The position numbers were made by a program, and so were the translations under genes. From the NCBI GenBank assembly GCA_002502215.1, contig DAPT01000059.1:1-19444 (forward strand): DNA of 19,444 nt. Direction: 5' to 3'. This document shows, piece after piece, positions 1 through 8,343 of the stretch; the first letter of the stretch is position 1; each line of letters begins with the position of its first letter. The notes under the pieces are model-generated. The model searched no databases and was not told where the DNA came from. It worked only from the letters and a program-made list of their open reading frames with translations. This DNA comes from Euryarchaeota archaeon UBA124. GTDB lineage: Archaea > Thermoplasmatota > Poseidoniia > Poseidoniales > Poseidoniaceae.

Positions 1-1239
1 CTGTGGACACCACGTGGTGCCATCGTTCGACAGCAGTTGCAGGATTTTATCTCGCATCATTTGCGCCGTCAGGGCTACCACCAAGTCTTCACTCCACACA
101 TAGGGAAACTCGACTTGTACCGGACTTCAGGGCACTTCCCTTACTACCAAGATAGTCAATATCCACCCCTTGTTGAACGGGATTTGATGAAGAAACTTGC
201 CGACGATGGCTGCTCATGTTCGGAATTATCCAACATGATGAGCACCGGTGACATTGAGGGGTACATGCTCAAACCAATGAATTGCCCACACCACGTCAAA
301 ATCTATGCTTCCCAAGCACGTTCTTATCGTGACCTTCCCCTGCGTTTAGCAGAATTTGGGACGGTCTATCGGTGGGAACAATCCGGTGAAATCTCAGGAC
401 TGACCAGAGTCCGTGGATTCACGCAAGATGATGCCCATTTGTTCGTCACCGAGGACCAAATCGCAGACGAAGTCATGGGATGCATCAAGTTGGTTCAAAC
501 CATCTTTGACGTTCTTGGCATGCACGATTATCGTGTACGTGTTGGACTTAGAGATCCAAACGGAGACAAGTACGTCGGGGAATCCGAACGCTGGGATCAA
601 GCGGAAGAGGCATGTCGCTCTGCTGCTGCAAAACTTGGGGTCAACTGGTCCGAAGAAGAGGGAGAAGCAGCATTCTATGGGCCGAAGATTGATTTCGTTG
701 TCAAAGACGTTATCGGACGCGAGTGGCAACTTGGAACCGTTCAAGTCGATTACAATCTCCCAGAACGATTTGATTTGTGGTACAAGGGAAGCGATGGAGA
801 GAATCATCGACCGGTGATGATTCATCGAGCTCCATTTGGCTCAATGGAACGCTTCTGTGGTGTCCTAATCGAGCACTTTGCTGGTAAGTTCCCAACGTGG
901 CTATCGCCAACGCAGGTCCACATCCTGACCATTTCAGAAAAGCACAAACAGTACGCATCTGAGGTCGCCCAACAATTAATGGATCAAGGTGTTCGGGTCC
1001 AAATCGATGATGGAGACGACACGATTGGAAAGAAGATTCGTACCCACCGAAAGATGCGCCCTGCTTATTTGATGATTTTAGGCGATGGTGAGATGAACAA
1101 CAACTGTGTCTCACTCCGCTCTCGTACCGGCGATCAAGTCGCTGATGTCCCCCTTGGCCAATTCATTGAAAACATCAAGCAGGAGATTGAGAACAAAGTT
1201 ACCGAACCTAGCTTGGTTCCTGTTCGTAAGGAAAACTAA
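1..1239 (+). CDS. thrS: Threonyl-tRNA synthetase, bacterial type (5' part missing)
   Basis: Charges tRNA-Thr with threonine in the cytoplasm. The reading frame is open from base 1 (LWTPRGAIVRQQ, class II motif 1), so the N-terminal TGS and editing domains lie upstream of the window. Visible are the catalytic core with the zinc-binding Cys in MNCPHH (Cys codon at 283), motif 2 with RLAEFGTVYRWE, the second zinc ligand in DDAH, the third zinc His with motif 3 in MIHRAPFGSMER, and the C-terminal anticodon-binding domain from about codon 300 (PTQVHIL, DDGDDTIGKKIR). The catalytic core and anticodon domain are bacterial in type. An insertion of about 25 residues before MNCP (around bases 180-265, containing GCSCSEL) is absent from the E. 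coli enzyme as I recall it. The protein ends with a short polar tail. Confidence 0.96.
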   Translation: MWTPRGAIVRQQLQDFISHHLRRQGYHQVFTPHIGKLDLYRTSGHFPYYQDSQYPPLVERDLMKKLADDGCSCSELSNMMSTGDIEGYMLKPMNCPHHVKIYASQARSYRDLPLRLAEFGTVYRWEQSGEISGLTRVRGFTQDDAHLFVTEDQIADEVMGCIKLVQTIFDVLGMHDYRVRVGLRDPNGDKYVGESERWDQAEEACRSAAAKLGVNWSEEEGEAAFYGPKIDFVVKDVIGREWQLGTVQVDYNLPERFDLWYKGSDGENHRPVMIHRAPFGSMERFCGVLIEHFAGKFPTWLSPTQVHILTISEKHKQYASEVAQQLMDQGVRVQIDDGDDTIGKKIRTHRKMRPAYLMILGDGEMNNNCVSLRSRTGDQVADVPLGQFIENIKQEIENKVTEPSLVPVRKEN

Positions 1240-1266
1240 GTCCGTACAGTCCATTGTTTCGTACTG

Positions 1267-1275
1267 CATAAAAAG
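1267..1275 (+). promoter_or_regulatory. TATA-like box for the membrane/TPR-like gene
   Basis: CATAAAAAG is centred about 25 bp before the ATG at 1296. That is the spacing expected for archaeal TATA-box transcription starting at or next to the start codon, i.e. a leaderless message. Only a weak AGGG precedes the ATG, which fits. The box lies in the 56 bp gap after thrS, so the downstream gene probably has its own promoter. Confidence 0.45.
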
Positions 1276-1295
1276 AAGCACGGCTAGGGTAAAGT

Positions 1296-3854
1296 ATGAG
1301 TGGCCCGGTGATTGTTGAAGGCTTTGCTTCAATCGCAGTCATACCACTCATTTTTGCAGGCCTGATAGCGCTGTTGTTCTGGCGCACTGTTGTTCCACGC
1401 CAATTACGTGGACTGCAAGTTGCATTTGAAACAGGACCGATGCGATACGAAGTGCACACTGTCACAGAGTCGTTTAGTGAGGCGCGAGATCTCCTCCGCA
1501 GTCGAGGCATGCGATTTGGTGTCGCAACCTATCTTTTCGCCCTGACAGGAGCTTTGCTGTTGTTCTTCGAGTACATCATCTATGCACAAGGGTGGAGCGA
1601 TGGTTTCCATGCACCAAACATCTCCCTTGCTTTGATTCTCATCATTCTCCCAGCCGTGATTTCATCGGGCTCATCACTCGGCGCTCAAATCATAAAACCG
1701 ATTGGTCATGGGAAAGCGAAGATGCAAGAATCGAGTCGTGCAAGAAATACGGCTTACTTCGCACTTACGTTCATTTGGTTCCTCGGTGTTGGTTTGTTCT
1801 ATTCCATTCTGGGTACGTGGAACGTTGCCTTTACCCACCGATTGAGCGCTTCTTTGCTGCTTGCCTTTTCTCCTTCGATTGTAGCGTACGGCAGAGTCAT
1901 GGGTACGTCTTGGCAAGCACTACGCCAATCGTCTTCTCAAATTGCGCGAGGGAATCCCTCGCCGTTTCACAACCATGCACCAAATGCCCGACAGCAACTT
2001 ATCGCTCGAATTGTACACCTCAATACGCTCGCAATGCCTATTGTCGCTATCAACACGTTGTTATCGCTCATCGCAATCATCGTCTCACCTGAATTGTTCA
2101 CCCATTCAGACCAAGTCATCAATCTGCCAGAATACCGTGAACAAGCAACCATCATGGAGGAGGGCGGCATGCTTGGATTCTTTTTGATTGAATTGTTCTC
2201 AAACATTCCAGACCCTGGCTTACGCGTTCCGCTGGTCACCTCGATTCTGCTCTTTTTGCTGCTCAACGTCGCATTGGTTGGCTTCCTCTTTGTTTACGAA
2301 GTGGCACGCATTTTGTTCCTTGATGTCCAGGATGTCTCTGGTCGAGGAGGCATTCGACTCGCGGATAGTCGTTTACTGCGAGCTGAGCGAAGTCAACAAG
2401 CAAGAGTTCTGAATTTCTGTTTTACTGGTTTTGCGGGACAATCGATGCTCCTTTTGGCGCTCGCAATGATCACGTTTTGGGATTCAAGTTTCCTCCCACA
2501 AGGGGCTGAATGCGGTAATTGGCAAGGAACGCTCTGCACTTATGTGGAAAAAGACGCAATGGAAGAATTGACTTGGATGCTTGCTTCAGGAGGTCAAATC
2601 TGCTTCCTCCTGATTTGGTTAACCTCCTTGCAAGTTGGTTCCAAACTTGACGATATTTCCTTTGATGCAAGCATTAGCGAACAGCGCCAGATGCTCACAA
2701 AAATGGAAGACTTGATCTATCTGAAGCAACGACCGTTCACCGAACTCATCGCTCAAGATCGATGGATGAAAGCAATCGAGTTCTATGATGAAATTTTGAA
2801 TCCAACCGAAATCTCAACCCAAGGATTGGACCTGCTCCGTCAAACGGGTGCGAAAATGCAACTCTTTGCTGGTTTAAATCGGTGGGAAGAGGCTGAAGAA
2901 AATGCAGTCTCGTTGCTCGCCTTGCAGGCTGGAAGAGATGCACAAGTGGCCCGATTAATTCTCGCTGCTGCGAGTTTATGTCAGCGTGATTTACCAGAAG
3001 CCGCCCCGAGACTCGCACTTCTCAACAAGAGTGATGTCGAAGCAGCACGATTGCAATGGTTTGCTGCTGTTCTGGATACGAAACGTAAGGTTCCGAGCGT
3101 TTCTCAACCCATTCTGGGCATTGACCCTTTGATGCGTCGAAACATCGATCTGCTGGAGCGAACGGCTGAAGGGAATCCCCGTGGGAACACAACCTATCGA
3201 AACAGGCCTGCTGACAGACTTATGCTTCTCGGTGACTGTGCACGAATGCGTTTGGATGGACGAAGTGAAGAAGCCCTTTCGATGCTTGAATCCTTCATGA
3301 AGAAGCACGAGGAGAATGCCGACTTACCAACCACTGCATGGTCACAAGGACGTGTCGTTGCTGCTCTCTTGCACCTTGACGCAAACAGGCCGAACACTGC
3401 AGTTCGAATTGCACGTGATTTACGAGCGAATGAACCGAGGCATCCACATGTTCGATCATTGGTTCGGATTCTCAACGAACTAGGCCTTCTTGAAGGAATG
3501 GCAACCGAACCGACAAAGATGACGCTGCTGGTTGATTCCGAGGGAGATTGGATGCGAGATTGGCCAATTCTTCACACTGTTCATGTCTCACCTCGACTCG
3601 GCTCAACAGCCTCGCGCAAACACGCTGGAAGAGCAAACGCTTGGATTGTGCATTCAAAGGAACAATCCATTTCAAAGTTCTACAATCGTAAGAACTTATG
3701 GAAGAAGATTCCATACGACGGAGAAAACCAGCCGCCACATGGCCTCTATCTTCATCTCTATGGCATCATTACAACCGTTGCTGGAATGCCCGTCGACCTT
3801 GGTTTACCAAGTGGGATTAGCATTGAGGATCTCCGAGCAAGAGGTTTGATCTAA
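1296..3854 (+). CDS. Large multi-pass membrane protein with TPR-like C-terminal half
   Basis: I do not recognise the family. The 852-residue product has about nine hydrophobic helices in its first 450 residues (roughly 6-30, 74-97, 108-132, 152-175, 183-203, 245-266, 309-340, 374-396, 424-446). A soluble region of about 290 residues follows, built of paired amphipathic helices in a TPR-like style (for example DRWMKAIEFYDEIL at 488-501, LNRWEEAEENAVSLLAL at 527-543, GRSEEALSMLESFMKKH at 655-671). A C-terminal part of about 110 residues (740-852) is rich in Trp and His. The ATG at 1296 is chosen because a TATA-like box lies 25 bp upstream. Two cysteines (406 and 414) sit between helices, possibly outside the cell. 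It ends exactly where the opposite-strand gene ends. A scaffold or assembly role is possible but is only a guess from the fold type. Confidence 0.85.
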   Translation: MSGPVIVEGFASIAVIPLIFAGLIALLFWRTVVPRQLRGLQVAFETGPMRYEVHTVTESFSEARDLLRSRGMRFGVATYLFALTGALLLFFEYIIYAQGWSDGFHAPNISLALILIILPAVISSGSSLGAQIIKPIGHGKAKMQESSRARNTAYFALTFIWFLGVGLFYSILGTWNVAFTHRLSASLLLAFSPSIVAYGRVMGTSWQALRQSSSQIARGNPSPFHNHAPNARQQLIARIVHLNTLAMPIVAINTLLSLIAIIVSPELFTHSDQVINLPEYREQATIMEEGGMLGFFLIELFSNIPDPGLRVPLVTSILLFLLLNVALVGFLFVYEVARILFLDVQDVSGRGGIRLADSRLLRAERSQQARVLNFCFTGFAGQSMLLLALAMITFWDSSFLPQGAECGNWQGTLCTYVEKDAMEELTWMLASGGQICFLLIWLTSLQVGSKLDDISFDASISEQRQMLTKMEDLIYLKQRPFTELIAQDRWMKAIEFYDEILNPTEISTQGLDLLRQTGAKMQLFAGLNRWEEAEENAVSLLALQAGRDAQVARLILAAASLCQRDLPEAAPRLALLNKSDVEAARLQWFAAVLDTKRKVPSVSQPILGIDPLMRRNIDLLERTAEGNPRGNTTYRNRPADRLMLLGDCARMRLDGRSEEALSMLESFMKKHEENADLPTTAWSQGRVVAALLHLDANRPNTAVRIARDLRANEPRHPHVRSLVRILNELGLLEGMATEPTKMTLLVDSEGDWMRDWPILHTVHVSPRLGSTASRKHAGRANAWIVHSKEQSISKFYNRKNLWKKIPYDGENQPPHGLYLHLYGIITTVAGMPVDLGLPSGISIEDLRARGLI

Positions 3855-5618
3855 TCACACGCGTCTTCGCAATCGTTCCATTGAGGCATCCGCTTTTCCA
3901 AGTTGCTCAAGTGCTGCTTCTACTTGACCGCCCTTCAAACGCTCCTCTGCAATAGAAATTGCTGCTTCGGTCTGTTTCATGTCTTCATCGGTCACTGGGA
4001 TGCTTGACGCATTGCATTGGTTTCTCAATACGGACCACTCCTGACGAACAAAGTCAAGAAGCGTTTGAGCCTCATCCTGTTCATTACCCAGCGCATCAAG
4101 GTCGATGGTGAGACGCTCCAGGAGCGTTGCAGCATGACTCCATTCTCGTTCATCTGCTGCCTTTTGCACCAGCTTGAATCGGTCCATCCATTCTTTTGAA
4201 TCATCGAAATGATTGAAACGTTCAGTGATTTTCTTCCGTTGACGAAGCGCTCGTCGCACACTGTCCATTGCCTCCCTCTCAATTTGGATGACACGAATGA
4301 CCCCCTCCGCAAGCCCAATCGATTGACCTGTATCTCCAGCTTCAAGAGCGGTTTCTGCTTGCTCGAGGCGTTGTTCAAAATCCGATGTGTCAAATCCATC
4401 GGCTGCTTTGAGAGCCTTGGCTGCATCGCTCAGGACCTCAACTGCGCGTTCTCTCGCATCGCCATCTGCTTGGAATTGTATTGGTACAACACAAGCCAAC
4501 TCGAATGCCTTCTTTGGAGCCTCCCGTTCGAGTTGCTTCTTTGCATCGCGAACGATCTGTCGCAGATTATCGATGGTTGCTCCAGATTGTCCAGTTAGCA
4601 GTTCCTCGGCGGTCCGAATTGCATCCTCGGCCTGTTCCCACCAAGTGATGATTTCTTGGGCTCGCCGCTTCGCTTGACGAAACAAACTTTCAGCTTCTCG
4701 CAACGAGCCGAGTGTAACCTCCCTTTCGCCTATTTCGTACGATTTGCGAGGGCGCTTCACCAGTGGAGCCAACTCTTCTGCATGTTGAATGACAAGAAGT
4801 GCTTCGTTGCGTACAACATCAACGTCTGTGGCAAGTGAAAGTGAACGCTCGATGTCTTCCGATGCTTCTCGTAATAGGCGTATGCCGAATGATGGATCGA
4901 TGTGACCCTCTTCCTTCGCAGTCATGACAAGACTGCTCGCTTGATCGACAGCAGCACCTTCTGAACGCAGAACAAGGAGTCTGTTTTCTATGATATCCAA
5001 TTCCTTTCGAAACGCTTTGCGTTCCTCACGCATGTCATCACCTGCAATCCAAAGGTATGCAACATGGGTCAGAATTACGGCACTCAATACGGGGAGCCCC
5101 CAATCAATTGGGTCGACAATCCAAGTTTCACCGGCTCGGTCACCCACCAATATCCCGAGTATGGTCAATGCCCCAATCCCTGTCATCATAGCCCTGAAAC
5201 GCATGACGTCGATGCCGCCTCTCAGTGTATTTGCTGATGTTTGATACATCGAAAAGCCCAATCCAGCAAACAGCAAGGATGCAACGACGTCGCCTGTATC
5301 TGAGGAAAAAGAACGCAATGAAAACATCAGGAAGACTGGCCAAATTATACTCGAAGCTGCACCTATTCGAGTTCGTGCACGAGGATCGTCAAGAATCAAA
5401 TCTTGAATGACAATTCCCCAAAGGAGGACGAGAACCGGCATTCCAAGTCCAGTGAGCAGACTCGCATCGCCAACGAAGGCATCTTTCAGTACTGGCCATG
5501 CAAGCCAGATTGCTCCACTCAAACAAAACAAAGCACAGACGGTGCTCAATCGCTCGATTCTCTGAACACGAAGGAGACGTTCGGCCTTGATGGCTTCATC
5601 AACATCCCCCCAGAGCAT
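3855..5618 (-). CDS. Membrane-anchored protein with long helical repeat region
   Basis: I do not recognise the family. The N-terminal third carries about six hydrophobic helices (residues 24-44, 54-75, 84-101, 109-125, 143-159, 173-191 from the ATG). After that come about 390 charged, helical residues with no membrane segment. This region contains degenerate repeats of about 65 residues, each with a pattern like 'D-x5-R, AE-x-AL-x-G, A-x2-L-x-E' (clear in EQRLEQAETALEAGD, VQKAADEREWSHAATLLERL and SIAEERLKGGQVEAALEQL), resembling stacked helical hairpins. The start is uncertain. The frame stays open to a TTG at 5685-5687, which would add 23 residues but leave only 38 bp for two divergent promoters with pyrB. 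The ATG at 5618 is preferred; neither has a Shine-Dalgarno. Its stop abuts the stop of the upstream-facing membrane gene. Confidence 0.82.
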   Translation of the reverse strand: MLWGDVDEAIKAERLLRVQRIERLSTVCALFCLSGAIWLAWPVLKDAFVGDASLLTGLGMPVLVLLWGIVIQDLILDDPRARTRIGAASSIIWPVFLMFSLRSFSSDTGDVVASLLFAGLGFSMYQTSANTLRGGIDVMRFRAMMTGIGALTILGILVGDRAGETWIVDPIDWGLPVLSAVILTHVAYLWIAGDDMREERKAFRKELDIIENRLLVLRSEGAAVDQASSLVMTAKEEGHIDPSFGIRLLREASEDIERSLSLATDVDVVRNEALLVIQHAEELAPLVKRPRKSYEIGEREVTLGSLREAESLFRQAKRRAQEIITWWEQAEDAIRTAEELLTGQSGATIDNLRQIVRDAKKQLEREAPKKAFELACVVPIQFQADGDARERAVEVLSDAAKALKAADGFDTSDFEQRLEQAETALEAGDTGQSIGLAEGVIRVIQIEREAMDSVRRALRQRKKITERFNHFDDSKEWMDRFKLVQKAADEREWSHAATLLERLTIDLDALGNEQDEAQTLLDFVRQEWSVLRNQCNASSIPVTDEDMKQTEAAISIAEERLKGGQVEAALEQLGKADASMERLRRRV

Positions 5619-5725
5619 GGTTGAACCAAGGGGGTTTTGATGATGAAACCACCGACTCTTTGCATATTGCTCTGCAACAATGTTCAAGGGTGTGCTTGGA
5701 TGGTTGGTGAAGAAGGGGACATCCT
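5619..5725. promoter_or_regulatory. Divergent promoter region between the helical-repeat gene and pyrB
   Basis: This 107 bp lies between the preferred ATG on the minus strand and the pyrB ATG. A single AT-rich, TATA-like element (TTGCATATT, about 5660-5668) sits about 60 bp before pyrB and 45 bp before the minus-strand ATG, so it could serve either direction with a short leader. No Shine-Dalgarno precedes either start. If the TTG at 5687 is the true minus-strand start, most of this region is coding. Confidence 0.35.
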
Positions 5726-6670
5726 ATGAAAGGACTCATCACGATGGACGATTTGACCAACGAAGACATACACAGCATTCTTGCTGATGCAGAGCGACTG
5801 CTACCAGTCGCTCGAGGTGAATCGTACCTTCCGCTTCTGCAAGGGAAAATTCTGGGCAATCTTTTCTTCGAACCGAGCACCCGAACGCGAATGTCGTTCG
5901 AAACCGCAATGAAACGACTTGGGGGTGACGTTGTCAATCTTGGCGACGTAAAGACTTCATCCGTTGTGAAGGGTGAAACACTCTTCGATACCATCCAGAT
6001 GGTCGATGGATACACCGACATCATCGCTATGCGTCATCCGCGTCAAGGTGCCGCACGCTACGCACAAGATGCTGCCAGAGTCCCCATTCTCAATGGAGGC
6101 GATGGAGCGGGCCACCACCCGACGCAAACCATGCTCGATTTGTTCACGATTCAGCAATCGCACGGCACGCTTGAGGGATTAACGGTCATTCTTGCAGGCG
6201 ATTTGCGCTACGGGCGTACCGTCCACAGCCTCTCCCATGCATTGGTTCGATTCGGATGCCGTTTGATTTTCGCATCACCTGACCTCCTGCGCATGCCTAC
6301 CGAGATCGTAGAAGACCTACGTGAACATGGTGCAGATGTTACTGAAACTGAGGATCTTCTCGGAAACATCAATCAAGCAGACGTTGTATACATGACACGA
6401 ATTCAGAAAGAGCGTTTTGCCGATGAGGATGAATACGCCAAGGTTGCCGGTGCCTACAAGTTGCATGCACGAGATCTTGCCAACGTAAAGTCGGAAATGG
6501 TGATTCTGCATCCGCTCCCACGTGTTGATGAAATTCATCCAAGTGTGGATGAAACCCGTCATGCTCGATACTTTGAACAGGCTTTCAACGGCGTAGTCGC
6601 TCGAATGGCGTTGCTCTGTCGCCTACTCAACATCGAAGTTCCCGCCAAAATCCCTGGAGGTGATGCCTGA
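5726..6670 (+). CDS. pyrB: Aspartate carbamoyltransferase catalytic subunit
   Basis: Joins carbamoyl phosphate and aspartate to N-carbamoyl-L-aspartate, the committed step of pyrimidine synthesis. At 314 residues it is full length for the family. Carbamoyl-phosphate site residues are present: STRT at 51-54, the mobile-loop Lys in SSVVKGET at 82, Arg103 in MRHP, HPTQ at 131-134, DLRYGRT at 159-165 and HPLPR at 262-266. The N-terminus (MKGLITMDDLTNEDI) matches the usual archaeal start of this protein, which fixes the ATG at 5726. The stop overlaps the pyrI start (TGATG), and a strong Shine-Dalgarno for pyrI lies inside the last codons. The holoenzyme should be the class with catalytic trimers and regulatory dimers. 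Confidence 0.98.
   Translation: MKGLITMDDLTNEDIHSILADAERLLPVARGESYLPLLQGKILGNLFFEPSTRTRMSFETAMKRLGGDVVNLGDVKTSSVVKGETLFDTIQMVDGYTDIIAMRHPRQGAARYAQDAARVPILNGGDGAGHHPTQTMLDLFTIQQSHGTLEGLTVILAGDLRYGRTVHSLSHALVRFGCRLIFASPDLLRMPTEIVEDLREHGADVTETEDLLGNINQADVVYMTRIQKERFADEDEYAKVAGAYKLHARDLANVKSEMVILHPLPRVDEIHPSVDETRHARYFEQAFNGVVARMALLCRLLNIEVPAKIPGGDA
6656..6664 (+). promoter_or_regulatory. Strong Shine-Dalgarno for pyrI inside the end of pyrB
   Basis: GGAGGTGAT is complementary over nine bases to the archaeal 16S rRNA 3' end (AUCACCUCC) and ends 5 nt before the pyrI ATG. It encodes the last pyrB residues as well. Together with the TGATG overlap it points to coupled translation of the two subunits. 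It also shows that this genome uses Shine-Dalgarno pairing inside operons. Confidence 0.85.
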
Positions 6671-7146
6671 TGGCTGAAGAACACAACATGCGAAGAGTAA
6701 CTGCGATTAAGAATGGAACGGTTATCGACCACATCCCGTCCGGACAGGCACTCAAGGTGCTCGAGTTGCTCAACCTCTCAGGCGATACGTCCGTTCCTGT
6801 ATCCTTGGTCATGAACGTTCCCTCCAAGAAGATGGGTGCAAAGGACATTATCAAAGTCGAAGATCGTGAATTAACACAATCTGAACTTGATCGCCTTGCA
6901 CTGGTTGCTCCAGATTCAAGCATTGCAATCATTCGGGTCTATTCTGTTGCAGAGAAGTTGAATGTCAACCTTGGTGACGAGGTCAGAAACGTCGTTCGCT
7001 GCACTTTCTCAAATTGCATTACTCAGAATCCAAGAGAACCATTGCCGCATCGCTTGAAGGTCATCAGAACTGCACCGTTAGCACTGCGTTGCCATTATTG
7101 TCAGCGGCCACAAGATTTGGATGAACTAGTCCTCAATTTACTCTAA
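6670..7146 (+). CDS. pyrI: Aspartate carbamoyltransferase regulatory subunit
   Basis: Binds nucleotide effectors and bridges the catalytic trimers of aspartate transcarbamoylase. The 158-residue length fits the family. The N-terminal allosteric domain has IKNGTVIDHIPSGQALKVLELL-like sequence at about 13-34 and IKVEDRELTQSELDRLAL at 61-78. The zinc domain has four cysteines spaced as in known PyrI: C111 and C116 (CTFSNC), C141 and C144 (CHYC). The ATG at 6670 overlaps the pyrB stop by one base and follows a near-ideal Shine-Dalgarno. The last nine bases overlap the 3' end of the convergent tRNA thiolase gene, so the two transcripts must be antisense at their ends. Confidence 0.97.
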   Translation: MAEEHNMRRVTAIKNGTVIDHIPSGQALKVLELLNLSGDTSVPVSLVMNVPSKKMGAKDIIKVEDRELTQSELDRLALVAPDSSIAIIRVYSVAEKLNVNLGDEVRNVVRCTFSNCITQNPREPLPHRLKVIRTAPLALRCHYCQRPQDLDELVLNLL

Positions 7147-8133
7147 ATTGATATCAAGAAGATCTCGCATATCGCAAGCCTTGCAGGTTTGTCCAGAAGT
7201 TGGCGAACCACATCGCTGACACTTCATTGGATGCGACTGCTGCACTGAGACCGGCTGGCGAGCGACCTGCTTGATGTTGTCCGACATTCGAACCAGACTA
7301 TGCCGTGTACCGGGAACATCCTGCTCGAGTTGGGCAACGATGTCTCGATAGCGCCATCGGAGTGCTCCTTGTGCATAGGGGCATTCCTCGTGGTGAAGAG
7401 GTAGTTCTTTGTGCAGAGCAAGAAGATGAATCTCTTGTTCTGGAATCCAGCGAAGAGGAACAATTCTCGGAGGCAATCCATCAACTGGAGCATCGGTGTG
7501 GGGCGCAAGTCGAAGGGTTCGATCGATGTCACCGTTCGTCATGTTCATAAGAACGGTTTGCGCCATATCGTCCAGGTTGTGACCAAGTGCAACAACATCA
7601 GCATCGACGCTCTTCGCTAGAGCATTGATGCCTTGTCGCCGGAACACACCGCAATACGAGCAAGGCATCATGGATACCCCCTCGTTGCTTTCAGAGACCA
7701 TTGGCAAACGCTTTACGACCTCGTCCATTTGGTGAAAGTTAAGATGTTCATAACTTGTTGATATGAATTCAACATCGAGCTCCTCGCATAGATCGATTGC
7801 GCATTGGAGGGAAGGTGGACGATAACCTTCGATTCCCTCATCGACACAACCTGCAACGATGCGAACGTCTCGGCGCATTCCTATCAATTCGACAAGAAGC
7901 GTCAACAAAACGGCTGAATCCTTTCCACCAGATATTGCAACGAAGACCGTGGTCGGTTTGGATTTATCAAGGTGAAGTTGCTTTCGAAGTTCCTTAGCTA
8001 CCTTTTTTCGTATCGACTTCTCAAGATGATGCCCGCATAGAATTCGTCCAGAATAAGCCTGCTCTATAACCGCATCCTTGCCACACACATCACAAGCAGG
8101 TGCTTGAAATGGACGCTGAGATGCCTCGGCCAT
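7138..8133 (-). CDS. tRNA 2-thiolation enzyme, TtuA/NcsA (TIGR00269-like) family
   Basis: PP-loop ATPase that activates a tRNA uridine by adenylation and replaces the 2-oxygen with sulfur. The target could be U34 of certain anticodons (NcsA/Ncs6 type) or U54 (TtuA type); the sequence alone does not decide. The 331 residues contain an N-terminal zinc finger C14-C17-C33-H36 with TtuA spacing, the PP-loop SGGKDS at 68-73, three cysteines expected to hold an iron-sulfur cluster (C158 and C161 in PCSYC, C251 in CPYAQ), and a C-terminal zinc finger C305-C308-C317-C320. The DDMAQT region (188-193) fits the family. The ATG at 8133 is supported by a TATA-like box 26 bp upstream. It overlaps pyrI tail to tail by 9 bp and has no obvious functional link to it. 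Confidence 0.93.
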   Translation of the reverse strand: MAEASQRPFQAPACDVCGKDAVIEQAYSGRILCGHHLEKSIRKKVAKELRKQLHLDKSKPTTVFVAISGGKDSAVLLTLLVELIGMRRDVRIVAGCVDEGIEGYRPPSLQCAIDLCEELDVEFISTSYEHLNFHQMDEVVKRLPMVSESNEGVSMMPCSYCGVFRRQGINALAKSVDADVVALGHNLDDMAQTVLMNMTNGDIDRTLRLAPHTDAPVDGLPPRIVPLRWIPEQEIHLLALHKELPLHHEECPYAQGALRWRYRDIVAQLEQDVPGTRHSLVRMSDNIKQVARQPVSVQQSHPMKCQRCGSPTSGQTCKACDMRDLLDINLE

Positions 8134-8155
8134 GTTGATTGGTCACATCACCTGC

Positions 8156-8161
8156 ATTAAA
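8156..8161 (-). promoter_or_regulatory. TATA-like box for the tRNA thiolase gene
   Basis: On the minus strand the sequence reads TTTAAT, centred about 26 bp before the ATG at 8133. The spacing fits a leaderless archaeal transcript. A GGTGATG lies between box and gene but is about 10 nt from the ATG, so a short Shine-Dalgarno leader is the alternative. Confidence 0.45.
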
Positions 8162-8193
8162 CGCCTCCGATTGATGCTCTTTCTGAAAATTAT

Positions 8194-8223
8194 TCCAATT
8201 GAAAATTCAAAATTCTAATTGGA
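8194..8223. repeat. AT-rich inverted repeat enclosing a tandem 7-mer
   Basis: TCCAATT (8194-8200) and AATTGGA (8217-8223) are perfect 7-bp inverted arms around 16 bp. Most of that spacer is the 7-mer AAAATTC repeated twice in tandem (8202-8208 and 8209-8215). A similar TTGGAAT word recurs in the next inverted repeat about 100 bp on. This looks like an operator or a promoter-proximal structure, but base composition alone could produce part of it. Confidence 0.45.
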
Positions 8224-8307
8224 GATTTCAACCTCTTTTGGCATTCGGCGGTCGAATGAATCCGCGGAAAAGTTTGCTGTATTGAACATCCGCGCCTCGT
8301 ATTTTGC

Positions 8308-8326
8308 AAATTCCCAGTTGGAATTT
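8308..8326. repeat. Perfect 7-bp inverted repeat AAATTCC/GGAATTT
   Basis: The arms 8308-8314 and 8320-8326 flank the five bases CAGTT. As DNA it could be a dimeric regulator site; as RNA a small hairpin. It lies 55-73 bp before the first ATG of the Roadblock-like gene and shares the core TTGGAAT/ATTCCAA with the AT-rich block upstream. Confidence 0.45.
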
Positions 8327-8343
8327 CTATTTCAGTGGCCAAA

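Noticed and set aside
394..825. Minus-strand open frame of 143 codons within thrS
   Set aside because: It is fully contained in the conserved catalytic core of thrS and shows no recognisable protein features.
5619..5687. TTG start at 5687 adding 23 residues to the helical-repeat protein
   Set aside because: It would leave 38 bp for divergent promoters and has no Shine-Dalgarno; the ATG at 5618 is simpler. Not excluded.
8248..8265. tRNA-like GCGG-TCGAAT-CCGC stem resembling a T arm
   Set aside because: The loop has ten bases, no acceptor, D or anticodon arm is found around it, and the TTCGA core is incomplete.
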